Source of the DNA: Mangifera indica
Taxonomy: Eukaryota > Streptophyta > Magnoliopsida > Sapindales > Anacardiaceae
Length of the DNA: 64,000 bases
Assembly (NCBI RefSeq): GCF_011075055.1
Contig: NC_058147.1
Coordinates: forward strand, 1,240,001 to 1,304,000
Direction of reading: 5' to 3'
This document shows, one piece after another, positions 12,047-25,370 of the stretch (positions are counted from its first letter, which is position 1; the number at the start of each line of letters is the position of its first letter). The notes under the pieces are model-generated. The model was not told the DNA's origin and ran no database searches. It saw only the letters and a list, made by a program, of their open reading frames with translations. A program made the translations under genes and the position numbers.

Positions 12047-12778
12047 GAAGATAGGATATGGAGCTTTTGTGTTTCTTTTCTTCCATCTAAATTTGTAATG
12101 AGAGTAAATTTTAGAAAAACCAAAGCAGCTGCTTTACTTGTTAATGTGATGTTATGGCAATAAATTTCAGATTTGATACTTGAAAATATTTTAATTTTGT
12201 GACGATGATATCTGAAAAGTTCCAAGACCTAATAGCCTGAAATCCTTCTGAAAATCAAAATTTCGATGTGAAGACTTTGTGGGCTTTAATCCTGAATTTC
12301 TTCTTTCCATTCATGTCAGTATTCATGTTAGCGGCTTAGATTGAGTTTGAAGACTCAGTCAACGTTGTTGTACTAGATCCCTTGTTCTTTTCTAACCATG
12401 CTTCTTCTTTTCCTTGGTTTTACTGTTTATCACTCGGGTTAGATAGAAGTGGAATTTTAGTTCAACAATTTAGATTTGAGTTGAGTTTGAGTTGATTCTT
12501 GATCTAGTTTAGTTTGATTCTATTCAAAATTGAATTATAATTATTAATGAATTAACAAAGAAGTTAAAAGTGTATCAGTCGTGTTTGACAGAAATAATGT
12601 GAAATGTGAAGGTGTAGGGGAAGGGATATACCAGAAAGGAGCAAAGAACTCAACTAAATTCTTATTATTTGAAAGTAGAACAAATAATCAATGAAGGGAT
12701 TACAATATGTGTACAGTAGTAACAATGAAAGAATAAATGCAATGGATAGTCTACTGCAGAGACTAATAAAGAAGCTAT
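12047..12778. other. Convergent intergenic region, YjbQ-like and CML 3' flanks
   Basis: This holds the 3' ends of two converging genes. Near 12440-12550 there is a short run of the dispersed aatt/gagtttgag repeat type. No reading frame or RNA gene is recognisable. Confidence 0.5.
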
Positions 12779-13348
12779 TCAGTGCATCATAATGGCGAAT
12801 TCCTCAAAGCTGAGAACCCCGTCTCCATTGAGATCAAAGGCACGGATCATAGCCTTACAATCGTCGATGGAGGAGGACTCACCCAGACGGCTGAGCATCC
12901 TCTTTAGACTGGCCGGGGTGATGCAACTCGACCCTTCCATTACATACATCCCAAAAGCCTCTCTTAGGTCTCTATTTTTCTGTTCCTCGTCAACACTCCC
13001 GTTCTCCATCAGCTTGTGGAACTCGTAAAAGTCCAAGTGCCCATCTCCATTTAAATCGGAAGACTGTACGGCAGCTTCAGCTTCGGCCGCCGACAGCTCC
13101 CCTCCCACCGTCCTCAAACAGCTTTGCAACTCAGCTGCTGATATTCTTCCGTCCCCATTCTCATCGAAGTAGTTAAACACCTTCTGCAACTGGCCACCGC
13201 CTCTGCCGCAGGTACTGCTCTCTAATGAAACAGAACGCGAGTCGGTCTTTTTTGGAGAGAGTTTTCTTCGTAATCTTGCAAAAGTTGAAACGGAAGTGCG
13301 CTTCTTATCATTTGAAGAACCCATTGAGGATGCTGCGTCGGATTTCAT
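12779..13348 (-). CDS. Calmodulin-like calcium sensor, CML37/38/39 group
   Basis: EF-hand calcium sensor; relatives are induced by wounding, hypoxia and hormones. Single exon of 189 aa from the first Met. A basic Ser/Lys-rich N-terminus (SVSTFARLRRKLSPKK) precedes the EF-hands. Loop 1 is DENGDGRISAAE (62-73), loop 2 DLNGDGHLDFYE (98-109) and loop 4 DLNGDGVLSFEE (172-183). The third is degenerate (around YVMEGSSCITPASL, 135-148) and lacks calcium ligands, a hallmark of the CML37-39 group. A TATATAA box lies only 34 bp before the first ATG. Met9 (codon 13322-13324, MGSSNDKK) may therefore be the real start, giving 181 aa. Confidence 0.92.
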   Translation of the reverse strand: MKSDAASSMGSSNDKKRTSVSTFARLRRKLSPKKTDSRSVSLESSTCGRGGGQLQKVFNYFDENGDGRISAAELQSCLRTVGGELSAAEAEAAVQSSDLNGDGHLDFYEFHKLMENGSVDEEQKNRDLREAFGMYVMEGSSCITPASLKRMLSRLGESSSIDDCKAMIRAFDLNGDGVLSFEEFAIMMH

Positions 13349-13381
13349 GAATACGATGAAGGTTGTGTTCGGAAACGAGAC

Positions 13382-13388
13382 TTATATA
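13382..13388 (-). promoter_or_regulatory. TATA box of the CML gene
   Basis: TATATAA on the minus strand, within aatatataag. At usual spacing it would start transcription at about 13350-13358, right at the first ATG, which bears on the start-codon choice for the CML gene. Confidence 0.5.
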
Positions 13389-14159
13389 TTGTTTTTGAGC
13401 TTGAGTCGGAAGAGGAAAGAAGATAAGTTATAATATTGGAAAGTAAAGAGATTAGATCAGAAGAGTCGTGGAATGAATCAATAAGTTGTTGGAATTTGGC
13501 TTACACAAGAATGGAATGTTAAAGAAAGACACAACACGGTTTTGATTTTGGAGATCGCATTGTATTTTATAATGATTTGCACCTGTCCCTTCCGCCAGTT
13601 GTTATGGCGGTTTCAGAGGAGGTAGAATTGCAAGATCCACGAAGGTTCCCTGCCAACTTGCCTCTGTGCTCTCTAATTATTGCCTAATTTACAGAATGAA
13701 TTCGGTAATATCTGGGAAAAAAGATTGTAATTTGTAAGTTAAAGAAACTTGAATAGAATTGCAAATCTCAATCTTTTCGGATTCGATCCCAACTTTTTGT
13801 CATTTTGTCATCGCGAAGGGTGAAAAGAGAGTTATGGACTACGAGAACGTGGTTAAACCGTAATAGAAAGGCATTCTGTCGGTCCTCCTCGTCAATCGTC
13901 ATGCCATTCGTTCTATCCAGTCTACTTTCTCCTCCGTGTTGATTGTGGAAGGCCTGTTGCCCTTTTTTTTACTCCGTTTATACACATCTGTAACACGTGG
14001 GTCATTCTAGATGTGAACACTGTATGTTTATACACGGCCTACACATGAGACTGTATGCTGGAGTCACTCATGCTTACCAATCCCAAGTCCCATGTAGTGT
14101 ACTTCAAATTTTAGGCAAAACCTAAACTTATTATTGATAGGGGTACACCCGAGTATCAC

Positions 14160-14960
14160 TCAGGTTCAAAATCAAGTCAAATTCAAAAGAATAATTTAAA
14201 ACTGGTTTAAAATTGATTGATTGATATTCAACTTGATTAAAGAATAATTAAATTCACTATAATCTGGTTTAAACTCAAATATTATAATTGATTCATTTAT
14301 GAAAATGACTCTAATCTATATTTTGAATTTGACTCATTCAATTTGAGTTTAAATTTGAACTTAAACAACTTATATTGAATCTAACTATTAATATATTTGA
14401 ATAGAATAGAACTCGAACAAAAAGTAACTTAAACTAAATTGGAATATAGAATGACTTATTTGAGCTCGAACTTAGCTTTTTCAAACTGATAAATATTAAT
14501 GACAAAAAACAAAACAAAACACTTGAAAAGAAAATCATAAAACAAAAAACACTGATGAGATGAGCTTTGACATTCGCTAGGTTGGATTTGAATCGAGCTA
14601 GCTTAGCTCAACTTGGTGTTCAACTCGATTCAAACTAAAATTGTGTTAGAGCTTTAGTTTAACAGACTCGAGTTTGACTTAAATCTCTCTCTTTCAACAT
14701 TGTTTATTTTGTCAAAGACATTATTATTTCATCAATATACTAATCATCTTATTGATAAACTCAAACTTGAGCTCAAGTTTATCATTTAAGATTCACACTA
14801 AAGTCAAGCTAATTTATATTTGGATTATCTCAAATTCAACCCTAAATTTAGCTTCAATCTTTATCTAAACTCAAATTCGACAAGCTGAAATTGCTTCAAC
14901 TAAAATTTGACTAATTCAAGCTAAACAATCGATTCATTTTGAATCTAACCTGAATACATT
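14160..14960. repeat. Degenerate AT-rich repeat block (aattcaa/gagctcaa words)
   Basis: About 800 bp composed almost wholly of permuted short words such as tcaaattcaa, aactcgag, gagctcaa and tttgaactt, on both strands. Similar shorter blocks occur near 4300-4640, 8640-8860, 30310-30560, 34740-34920, 49210-49470, 51890-51970, 53110-53320 and 60640-60860. There is no fixed unit length and no coding potential. It looks like a decayed, amplified noncoding repeat family. Confidence 0.5.
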
Positions 14961-15515
14961 CTGCAGATTTTATCTTATATTTTAGAAGTTGTGATGGGCC
15001 AAAGCAAGGAAGGGTCTATGCCCAGCTCAATTTTTATTGGGCCCGTAGGCCCGTATCTGTGTAAATTACAAGTCCAGTTTCACAGATATTTAATTTGTTC
15101 TATTGGCCTTGAATGACAAGTTTCCTATTTCTTAACCCCAAAATTTTATTTTATTTCCACATTTTCTTTTCCATCTCTTATTGGCCAGGAAAAAAAAATC
15201 GTAATTACCCATTTGCCGGTCTTTAATGGGAAGTATACCCTGTGAACAAGTCCACAGAAAGATCGTTGACTCATCGAGATGTTATAATCGGACGGTTGAG
15301 GAGTAGACCTACTTGAATTACTAAGTGTTTGTATGCGCGAAAAATCTTGCAGCCGAACCCTCCCTAACCTTTTCCTGCTCCTCCTTTCTCTTTCTCTTTC
15401 GTTCGTCTCTAATCCTCAATATCTGTAGCAGGTGCTACGTGGTCGGCGGTAGGTGACCCTGCTAATAATTCAATTATAAATAAATAAAATTGGAGAATAG
15501 ATATAGAGATAAAAA

Positions 15516-18500
15516 ATGGCAACGTCACCAAGCTCTCTAGTGGCTTCGGTAAGCGTGCCTCAAATCCGTCCGTCGTTGAATCAAAGAGACAACAGGTTTC
15601 GGATTGTACGGCCACGCAAACATCTGCCGCTCCGAAACCGTTTCCATGTGAAGCCTCTTTCTCTTCTTTCTCCTGCCAGGTACTCACTGAAGCATAAAAT
15701 ATATATTTATATATTCAATTTCGCCAATGTGTCGTCGTTTTCATCTAATGCTTTTTGTTTTGAAATTTGGCGGATGAAGGTGGTCAGTTGCAGGTGGTGA
15801 ATCGACGTCATGTTTCAACAAGGCTGTTACTCGACACAGTCGTGCTTTTGTTTTCGGTAGACGAGAGCAATTTCATTGCGGTACCTGTTCTCTTAACCAC
15901 CGTAGAACTCGTTCCAGATTTGTCGAGCCTAGAGCGTTTCTTCACAAATCTGATTTTCCTTTACGCCACACTGCTCGTGTAAGTGATTTTATTCTTCAAT
16001 TATGTAATCAGTTGCTTATTATTTGAATTTTCTATCTGCAAAGCCTTCTTGATGCGTAGCTCACTTAGCACGCTTTTTAATTCTGTGAATTTTTTGTTGT
16101 TATTGATTTTACTACGATTAAATTCCTTTCCGGTGCACTTCAGAATTGCGAGTTGATCACTTGTATTGTTGCCTGAGCACAAATTTCTGTTTAATATTTT
16201 AGTTATTTATCCATTTTTACAAAAAAAAAAAACGATCGAATTTTTTTCCGTATTTTTCATCTTGCCTTTCTACTGCTTTTATCTGTGGAGGTTGAAAAGG
16301 TGATGTTTTCACCTTGAATTAGATATTGATTTTTTTTAATCTACCTTATAGTAAGAGGGTTTGCATAATGTAAGATTTTGAGTGAGAATGTTGGACTTCT
16401 ATTGCATTTGTGAGTTGGACAGCATCACATTTGCTAGCAGCTGCATCGGATATTTATATTATTATGCCATTGTATCCCCAATTTCATTCCCCTTATGCTG
16501 GAAAGAGTTTCACTAATTGTGGTACTTATAATTTTCAGGTAAAGCATGTCCACGTTCCCTGTGCAACTGTGGGTCCAGATGAACCACATGCGGCTAGTAC
16601 AACCTGGCCAGATGGTGTTGTTGATGGACAGGACTTGGATTCATTTTATCATGAGCCAATCAAGGCTGAAATTGAGGCATTTTTAAACTCTGAACTTCCA
16701 TCTCACCCAAAACTGTTTCGTGGACAATTGAAAAATGGCCTTTGTTATCTTATTTTGCCAAACAAAGTTCCAGCAAGCAGGTATAGTTTACCCTAAATAT
16801 GATTTATGTGCTTAAGGGTGCATATACTTGCAAGATTCATTCATTTTTAGTAGTTGTTATAATTTTTTCCTTAAAAAAGATCAGTAGCATTATCGGGGAT
16901 TTGAGAAGTATAGAAAAATACTAGATTTCCATTTTCTTTTAGATTGTGAAGAAGATTTTTCCTTAAAGCATTGTTTGGTTCTCATCTATTCAGTGAACAT
17001 ATTCAGCCAGTAGTATTATCAGGTTTTATGGTTCCACCCTTTTAGAAGTCTGTTTTCGTCAAATATGAATGATTAAACTTGTTAAGTAGTGTGGATGCCA
17101 ATGCTTTTTCTGGGTGAATGCTCCATTTTCAGTTTTTTCCTTGAACATAATAATGCTGCACATTGTAGATACATAATTGTATCCATTAACTAAATTGAGG
17201 ATAATCTTTTTGAAATAATGTGAAAAAGTTTTGAAGTCATTGATAAAAAACTGTTGAAAACTAGTGCTAAAAAAAGTTTATTTTAAACCTGGAGTCTAAC
17301 ATTTCATTTCGGGAAAAGAGTTTTCCTTTGAATTTTTGCTAAGGCGAAATGAATGAACCCCGATGTTTATTCTTTATTCTTTAAGTTAATAGACTCCCTT
17401 TTTGTCTCTCTCCACTCACTTGGATGATTTTAGGTTTGAAGCACACATGGAAATTCATGCTGGATCAATTGATGAGGAAGATGATGAACAGGGAATTGCA
17501 CATATGATTGAACATGTTGCATTTCTAGGAAGTAAGAAACGTGAAAAACTTCTTGGGACAGGGGCCCGTTCTAATGCCTACACTGATTTCCACCATACAG
17601 TGTTTCACATCCATTCTCCAACTTGTACAAAGGTTTCTATTATCTCTTTGGGATGTTCCTTATATTCCTGTATATGTTAAAATTTATTTGCTTCTAGCAG
17701 TTCCCTAGTCATATCAATGATCTATGCTTATATTAACTTGAAATTGATTGCGTTTTCCACTTTCCAGGACTCTGATGAAGATCTACTTCCTCTTGTATTG
17801 GATGCCTTGAATGAGGTATGAACAGCAGAGTTTGCCATATGATTTTTATGAATGAGTTTACTTGCATATCAGCTGGACTTGCTCTCTTTCTTTCCGATTG
17901 CCCTTGTTATTGTTTATGACAGAATCACTTGCATCAATTTCTTTCTGATGTGATCTATTCAATGATTAAGTAAATAAATAACTGAAAATGATTCATTTGT
18001 TGTGTCTTATATTTTGTATCCATTTGATTTCTGCAGATAGCTTTCCATCCAAAATTCCTTTCTTCCCGAATTGAAAAAGAACGTCGTGCCATACTTTCAG
18101 AACTACAGATGATGAATACAATAGAGTATCGTGTTGATTGCCAGGTGTGAAAAAATATATGGTTGGGCTTTCCTTCATTTCTTCATCTGACTGGTCAATA
18201 TCCATAATTTCATGTGAAATTCTTTTGTATGTAGTTGTTGCAACATCTGCATTCTGAAAACAAGCTAAGCAGAAGGTTCCCAATTGGATTAGAAGAGCAG
18301 ATTAAGAAATGGGATGCTGATAAAATAAGGAAATTTCACGAGCGTTGGTACTTCCCTGCTAATGCAACCTTGTACATTGTGGGTGATATTGATAATATTT
18401 CAAAGACAGTTCATCAGATTGAGGTATGTTGAAGATTTCTTGTGGTTATGCAATTAATGTGTGTCCACATTGTTAAATATTGAATTTACGACTGCAGTCG

Positions 18501-21500
18501 GTATATAGACCATGATTTTTTTGCTTCCTCACAGGCTGTCTTTGAGCAAACTGGCCTTGAAAATGAAGCAGCTTCTACACCATCTCCTAGTCCTAGTGCA
18601 TTTGGTGCAATGGCTAGTTTTCTAGTTCCTAAGCTGTCAGTTGGCCTGGCTGGAAGCCTATCCAATGAACGATCATCTAGTTCAGCTGATCAATCTAAAA
18701 TCATTAAAAAGGAAAGACATGCAGTTCGTCCTCCTGTGAAGCATAATTGGTCTCTCCCTGGAAGTGTTGCAAATACAAATCCCCCACAGATATTCCAGCA
18801 TGAGTTGCTTCAAAATTTCTCAATTAATATGTTCTGCAAGGTATGAGCTTTGAAGACTTGTGTTGCTACTTTAATCATTTGCATCTTGCACTTACATGTG
18901 GCACATTTAATGAGTGTTGCTTGTTTTGCTGTTCATTATGCAATTTCTTGTTTTTACTGTTCCTCAGTTTTATGTGGTCTCATTCTCATCTGTGTCTGGT
19001 GACTTTCAATTGGTTGATTTTTTTCATTTGAATTTCTTCACTCTAACATTTTGTTTTGAATTCTGCTGCAGATTCCAGTGAATAAGGTTCGAACATATGG
19101 TGATCTGCGAAACGTTTTGATGAAAAGAATCTTCTTGTCTGCTTTGCATTTTCGGATTAACACAAGATACAAGGTATGCTGCAGCACAAAAATTTTCAGA
19201 CTTCACTTTGAAATTTTAGAAAATTTTCATTTTTTTTGGGTCCTACCTTAGAGAAATATCAGTCAGAAATTAATAATTAAGCCAAACATTTGGGACTTTT
19301 TTCTTATGGGAGGATAGTGGTGGTTGAATCATTCATCAAGTCCAAGTGTTTGTATTCTGTATGTATTGCCATGTTGTGTTGCGCTTTAATGGTTTAACTA
19401 ATTCATAGAAAATTTCAGAGTTCAAATCCGCCGTTTACCTCTGTTGAAATGGATCATAGTGATTCTGGAAGGGAAGGATGCACAGTCACTACCCTTACAG
19501 TAACTGCAGAACCTAAGAATTGGCAAAATGCAATTAAAGTTGCAGTTCAAGAGGTTTGTACTTTCTGCTATTCTAACTGTGTCATCGCAGACAATTTCAA
19601 TGAAAGTTTTGTTCTTATAAGATTCTAATCATGCTGTTTATATGATTCTTCTGCATTAATTTTGGATAAACTCTAATTGAACTAGTCAAGAAGAGAAAGT
19701 AATCAGTTTTATTTATTCATATATTTTTTTGATCTTCTATTAATGAATTGTTAGGTTAGTTTATCTGGTAAAAATAAATGAATCAGTTACCACTATACTA
19801 GGCTTCAGTAGGTACCAGGTACTTCTTTCACAATTTCAATTGAAGTCTACTTGATCTTCTTTACCTGCATGTCTTGATGGTAATGATATATATTGTTGGT
19901 GCAGGTACGAAGGCTTAAAGAATTTGGTGTCACCAATGGTGAATTGACTCGCTACTTGGATGCGCTATTGAAAGATAGTGAACACCTTGCAGCTATGATT
20001 GATAATGTGTCATCTGTTGACAATCTGGATTTCATCATGGAGAGTGATGCCCTTAGCCATATGGTTATGGATCAGAGACAAGGACATGATAGCTTGACTG
20101 CTATTGCTGGAACAATTACTCTTGAAGAGGTATTGTCTACTAACTGTGTTGACCCACCTATGTGTAGTTGTATCTCATGCTTATTTCATTGTCTATTATT
20201 TTAGGTCCACATATAATTTGCATCTCGGTTATCAACTTTTTACTAACAGATTTGGTCTCATAAGCAAGGCGCAAGTATCTTTATTGTAATTCTTACAATG
20301 TAGTAATAGGACTTGCATATTTCTTACTGATTTGCTCGAGTTTTTTTCTTGTCTAAAAAATCAATATTTTTTCTCTTTCACAGTTTTTGATCCTCTATCG
20401 TCTGCTGCTGTAGGTTAATTCCATTGGTGCCAAGGTCTTAGAATTTATCTCAGATTTTGGAAAACCTTCTGCACCTGTTCCTGCAGCAATTGTTGCATGT
20501 GTTCCAAAGAAGGTTCATGTTGATGGCATTGGTGAAACCGAATTCAAGATATCCCCCAGTGAGATAACAGATGCCATAAAATCAGGACTAGAACAGCCAA
20601 TTGAAGCTGAGCCTGAGGTGTCCTTTGGAATTTTTCTTGATATGAGCTTTTAAATTCATTTCAATGTTGTACCTATGTGAAAATAAAGGCCTGAACTTCA
20701 TTGTGATTATCTTGTTTGGCCAGCTTGAAGTTCCAAAGGAATTAATATCTTTATCGGAGTTAGAGGAGCTAAAGTTGCAGCGCAGGCCATCATTCGTTCC
20801 TCCAAGTCCTGAATTAAATGTCACGAAAGTGCATGACAAGGAAACTGGAATCACTCAACGCCGTCTTTCAAATGGAATTCCTATTAATTATAAGGTATAA
20901 CTTTTCTTCTTTGTTTTCTTTATTTAGATTTGCATATTTTATGTGTTTTTATGTATATTTGAATGTAATTTAAGATCTTTCAGAACATTGGAAATGCTTG
21001 GAAAGGAGATATTTTGTTGAGTAACAGTTTGCAGTTCTCTTTTTCCTTTGAGGTTAATTTTTTTTTTCTCCTAGAGTCTTGTTGTTTCCCTAATTTTTCT
21101 TGTCGTAAAAATTTCAATCCTTATTATTAAGAAGCCTACATCTTTCAGTTGCTATATTGATTGCCTTTAAATGAGAAAAATATCTATGATCTTCAGGTCA
21201 GTTTTCTCATGTTTTCACATCGATAGGAGTATGTGTTTGCATAATTGATTATACTTCAGCTTTTATACCCTCATTGCCATTCAGATTTCAAAAACTGAAT
21301 CTCAAGGAGGTGTTATGCGGCTTATTGTTGGCGGTGGGAGAGCAGCTGAAAGTTCTGAGTCAAGAGGAGCTGTTGTTGTGGGTGTTCGAACTCTTAGTGA
21401 GGGTGGTCGTGTGGGCAACTTTTCAAGGGAACAGGTAAATTAAGTTATATTCTATTTAGTTTTATACCTTTGTAATTTCACAGTTACACTTTTATGAATA

Positions 21501-23925
21501 GTATGCACACACATATACATAGTTCTGTATTGGTATTGGTCCTTCATATGTATGCAAGATATGTCGTCATGTATCATTAAGGTGTAGAAATTTATTTCTT
21601 CAGTTATCTACAAATGTGTATTGATGGAACCAAGGTTTTGCTTGTATTATAGAAGAAAAATGTAAGAGCTTCTGTGTGAAAATCAGAAGCAAAAATGTAT
21701 AATGTAGTGAATCAAAAAGTGCATTTCCATGGATAAAATCATTCTTGTCTTCTCCTTCTTGTTTCATTTTATTACCTTATCTTAATTAACATTTAAGTTA
21801 ATATGGGCTTCTGACCTCAAAGCATGGGTAGTAAATTACTGTATTTATATACATAATGGTAGGAACACTTCTCAGCATTGTAGTTTCACAATCTGCTGTT
21901 ATGCGGCTGTCTCTCATTTTTTTAATTGATTCTCCAGGTTGAACTGTTTTGTGTAAATAACTTGATAAATTGCTCTTTGGAGTCCACCGAGGAATTTATT
22001 GCTATGGAATTCCGTTTTACTCTAAGAGATAATGGAATGCGTGCAGCTTTCCAGTTACTCCATATGGTGCTTGAGGTATCTCTATTTATGTCAACCATAA
22101 TCATTATTTTGCACATATTTTGTTCTTCCTTGTGGCATTTTTATATACTATGACTTGGTAACACTTCCTGTTCAGTCAATTGTTTAACAGTGGTTGTTGA
22201 CTTACAGCATAGTGTCTGGCTGGATGATGCCTTTGACAGAGCTAGACAGTTATATCTTTCATATTATCGGTCGATTCCCAAAAGCTTGGAACGTGCAACT
22301 GCACACAAACTCATGCTGGCAATGTTGAATGGAGATGAGCGGTTTGTGGAGCCTACACCAAAATCATTAGAAAGTTTAACTTTGAAATCAGTAAAAGATG
22401 CAGTAATGAATCAGTTTGTTGGGAATAATATGGAGGTGGGTAATTGTCAAGTTTTAGAATTTTTTTTATGAACATCACATCTGATATGAGATTTCTTATT
22501 ATCTAAATGGTTTTCTTAGGTAAGTATTGTTGGGGACTTTGCGGAGGAGGAAATTGAGTCTTGTATTCTTGACTATCTAGGCACAGTTAGAGCACCAACT
22601 GATTCTAAGAGAGAGGATGAGTTTAGTCCAATCTTCTTTCGACCATCTCCATCTGATTTGCAACACCAACAAGTGAGAATAAGATATTTACAATATTTTT
22701 ATGTTTAATTTCTAATTTTCTAGCATGCAAAAATGTGGAATGCTTATGAAGTATTTTGGTTACAAATGTAGCAAAGTTTGTATTTATCTTAGAAATTTGA
22801 TTTTTTTTTTTTTCGAAAAACCATATTAATAATCATTTTTCACCTTTTAATCAGGCATTCCTGAAGGACACAGATGAGAGAGCTTGTGCCTACATTGCAG
22901 GCCCTGCTCCAAATCGTTGGGGGTTTACAGTTGATGGTGAAGATCTGTTTGAGTCAATGGGTGATAGCTCAACTACTTATGGTAAGTTTATGCATGATAT
23001 GTAATGCTCGCTTGGAAGTTCTGTGAGCAAACTTATGATTCTTTAATTATATTGCTAGTTTTCACATGCATAAACTAATTTGAATAATTTTATGTATCTG
23101 TGTACTCTATCTCCTAATATTTTCGTGTAAGATTTATTTAGTTTTTGGAATGTAATCACTTCATACTCCAATGACAATTCAGGATTAATTAACTCGAATG
23201 CTTATGCAGATCTACAGCCTAAAAATAAGGAACCATTTTCAGAGGGGAATAATATTGAGAAGGATCAACAAAGAAAACTTCTCAGACATCCACTTTTCTT
23301 TGGTATCACATTGGGACTGCTGGCTGAGATCATAAATTCTAGGTAATTTTTGTACCATGTTCATTGCCAATACATCTAGTAGAGCTGATGACTAAATGTG
23401 TTCCTTTGTGGCCTGTTGCATTTTTTTCATTTTGAAAGTTTCCCAGTCTGATTTCATTAGGTAATTTATCAACATATTTACTAGGGAAGAGTTAGCATAG
23501 AATTAAAATGGGACTGTGATCCCAAAGGCAGGAAGGTCATTCAAACATTTTATAAACGGCTGTGGAGTATTCTCATTCAGAATCAAAGTATTGATAAATG
23601 ATATAGTCCAAGGATTTTATTGTGCTATATCTCTCTGTTTCTGATAGACACAAACAAGAATTAGTGAACTTAGAAATCAAAATGTTAGTTTTGCGCACCT
23701 GGAGTGAAAGGGTATGATATATCTATTCCAGGCCTGTGAGCACAGACAACTTAGCAAACAGATTATCCTTAGGGATGTCTTATCTATTATTCTATTTGTG
23801 GATAAATTGATTTTAGTTGTATTTGTAATCTGTCTATCTAGTATTATATAGTACTTTTATTTGATATACAGAAGGCAGGAATTGATAGAACATTGTCGAA
23901 TTTTGTATTCTAGTGACTTTGCAAA

Positions 23926-23956
<31 letters not shown>

Positions 23957-25370
23957 GAAATAAAATAAAATAAATTATGTATATTGAAACCCTATGAAAT
24001 CTTGCATCCAAGAATTAAGATGCAATTTGTGTGGCTAGTTTATTACCAATGACATGAAATTTTTCAATTTGCTTCCTACAGGCTTTTTACAACAGTCAGG
24101 GATTCTCTTGGATTAACTTATGATGTATCATTTGAATTAAATCTGTTTGATAGACTTAAGCTTGGCTGGTATGTGGTATCTGTAACATCAACCCCAGGCA
24201 AGGTGGGAGTTCAGTTTTCCAGACATCTTTATTTGAAGCACATGTCATTTCTGACTGTTAACCAAATTTGGATCTATATAACATGCAGGTTCATAAAGCA
24301 GTGGAGGCATGCAAGAATGTCCTCAGAGGTTTGCATAGTAACAGGATTGTTCCCAGGGAGCTGGACAGGGTGAATTTTCACACATCTATCATATGCTGCT
24401 TTATATAACCTTGTAAATGAAAGTAGTCCTATTATAGTACAGGTGTTTGATGTAGAAAACGTTTTCTGGGGAAATCGTTTGAATCAAATCTCAAATTACA
24501 GATAATTATTCTTTCCAGAGAATAGCTTTCTGCTTAAAGTTAATTTGTGGAATTTTCAGTATTTCAGATAATTATTCTTTCCATAGGAGAGCTTTTACTC
24601 GAGATAATGTTTTGTTGTTTACTGTTCTGGTGTGTCTGTGCATTACGCAGGCAAAGCGGACCCTTCTAATGAGACATGAAGCTGAAATCAAGTCAAATGC
24701 TTATTGGCTTGGATTGTTAGCTCACTTGCAAGCATCTTCTGTTCCAAGAAAGGTACATGGGAAATCTTGTCACTTGATTATTTCTGAGCTTACTTTTTAT
24801 CTTTGACATTTGACAGGAGTGGATAATAGTTTTATGTCCAAATTTGGTTAAACTTAGAAAAAAATACAGATTATTCCTTAAACTTTTACTGTAATTCTTA
24901 TGATTACTTACTTTATGTGGTTTTGGCGTGCAGGACATATCATGTATTAAGGAACTTACTTCCTTGTATGAAGCTGCTACTATCGAGGACATATATCTTG
25001 CATATGAACAATTGAAAGTGGATGAAGGTTCTTTATATTCATGTGTTGGGATTGCTGGGGCTCAGGCTGGTGAAGAAGACACTGGTAAAGATTAATTTGT
25101 TGCATTTTCCTCATGCCTAGTGCCTTAAGATAACTAGAATTAGCTGGATTAATGCATAAATGAAGAGAATGAAAAGGGTCTGAGTCTTTATATGAGATCA
25201 GGGTGTAAGAAGAAAATACATTTTTCTAGTTTTTTTTTATAATGTTTCTTCTCATTTGCATATTTTTATGTTGTGCAGCTGCTGTAGAGGAAGAATCAGA
25301 TGAAAGCTTTCAGGGAGTTATTCCTGTGGGAGGGCGTGGCTTATCTACCATGACACGGCCAACAACATGA
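15516..25370 (+). CDS. SPP: Stromal processing peptidase, chloroplast (M16 metalloendopeptidase)
   Basis: Zinc protease of the chloroplast stroma that removes transit peptides from imported precursors. The 24 exons start at 15516, 15780, 16539, 17434, 17768, 18037, 18235, 18535, 19072, 19419, 19905, 20414, 20724, 21285, 21938, 22208, 22520, 22855, 23210, 24082, 24289, 24651, 24934 and 25279. They end at 15679, 15978, 16780, 17632, 17815, 18144, 18423, 18840, 19173, 19553, 20129, 20617, 20894, 21434, 22075, 22435, 22672, 22981, 23342, 24202, 24369, 24752, 25084 and 25370. All phases close, giving 1255 aa, close to the roughly 1265 aa of Arabidopsis SPP. A Ser/Arg-rich transit peptide and variable region fill about the first 140 residues. 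The inverted zinc motif HMIEH is at 225-229, followed by EKERRAILSELQ. An in-frame stop rules out the obvious second-exon acceptor near 15793; the acceptor before 15780 restores the frame. A (TA)n tract lies in the intron before exon 20. Confidence 0.97.
23924..23950. repeat. (TA)n microsatellite followed by a T-run, in an SPP intron
   Basis: About a dozen TA units followed by roughly ten T residues, inside the intron between SPP exons 19 and 20. Useful as a polymorphic marker; no function is implied. Confidence 0.85.

Larger units (their letters stand above)
13349..15515. other. Divergent intergenic region between CML and SPP, with a repeat block
   Basis: The CML promoter lies at the left end and the SPP promoter and leader at the right (a pyrimidine-rich stretch near 15355-15415 is probably 5' UTR). 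Bases 14160-14960 are the longest block in the window of degenerate repeats made of aattcaaact, gagctcaa, tcgaactcg and their complements. No gene is seen in between. Confidence 0.5.
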
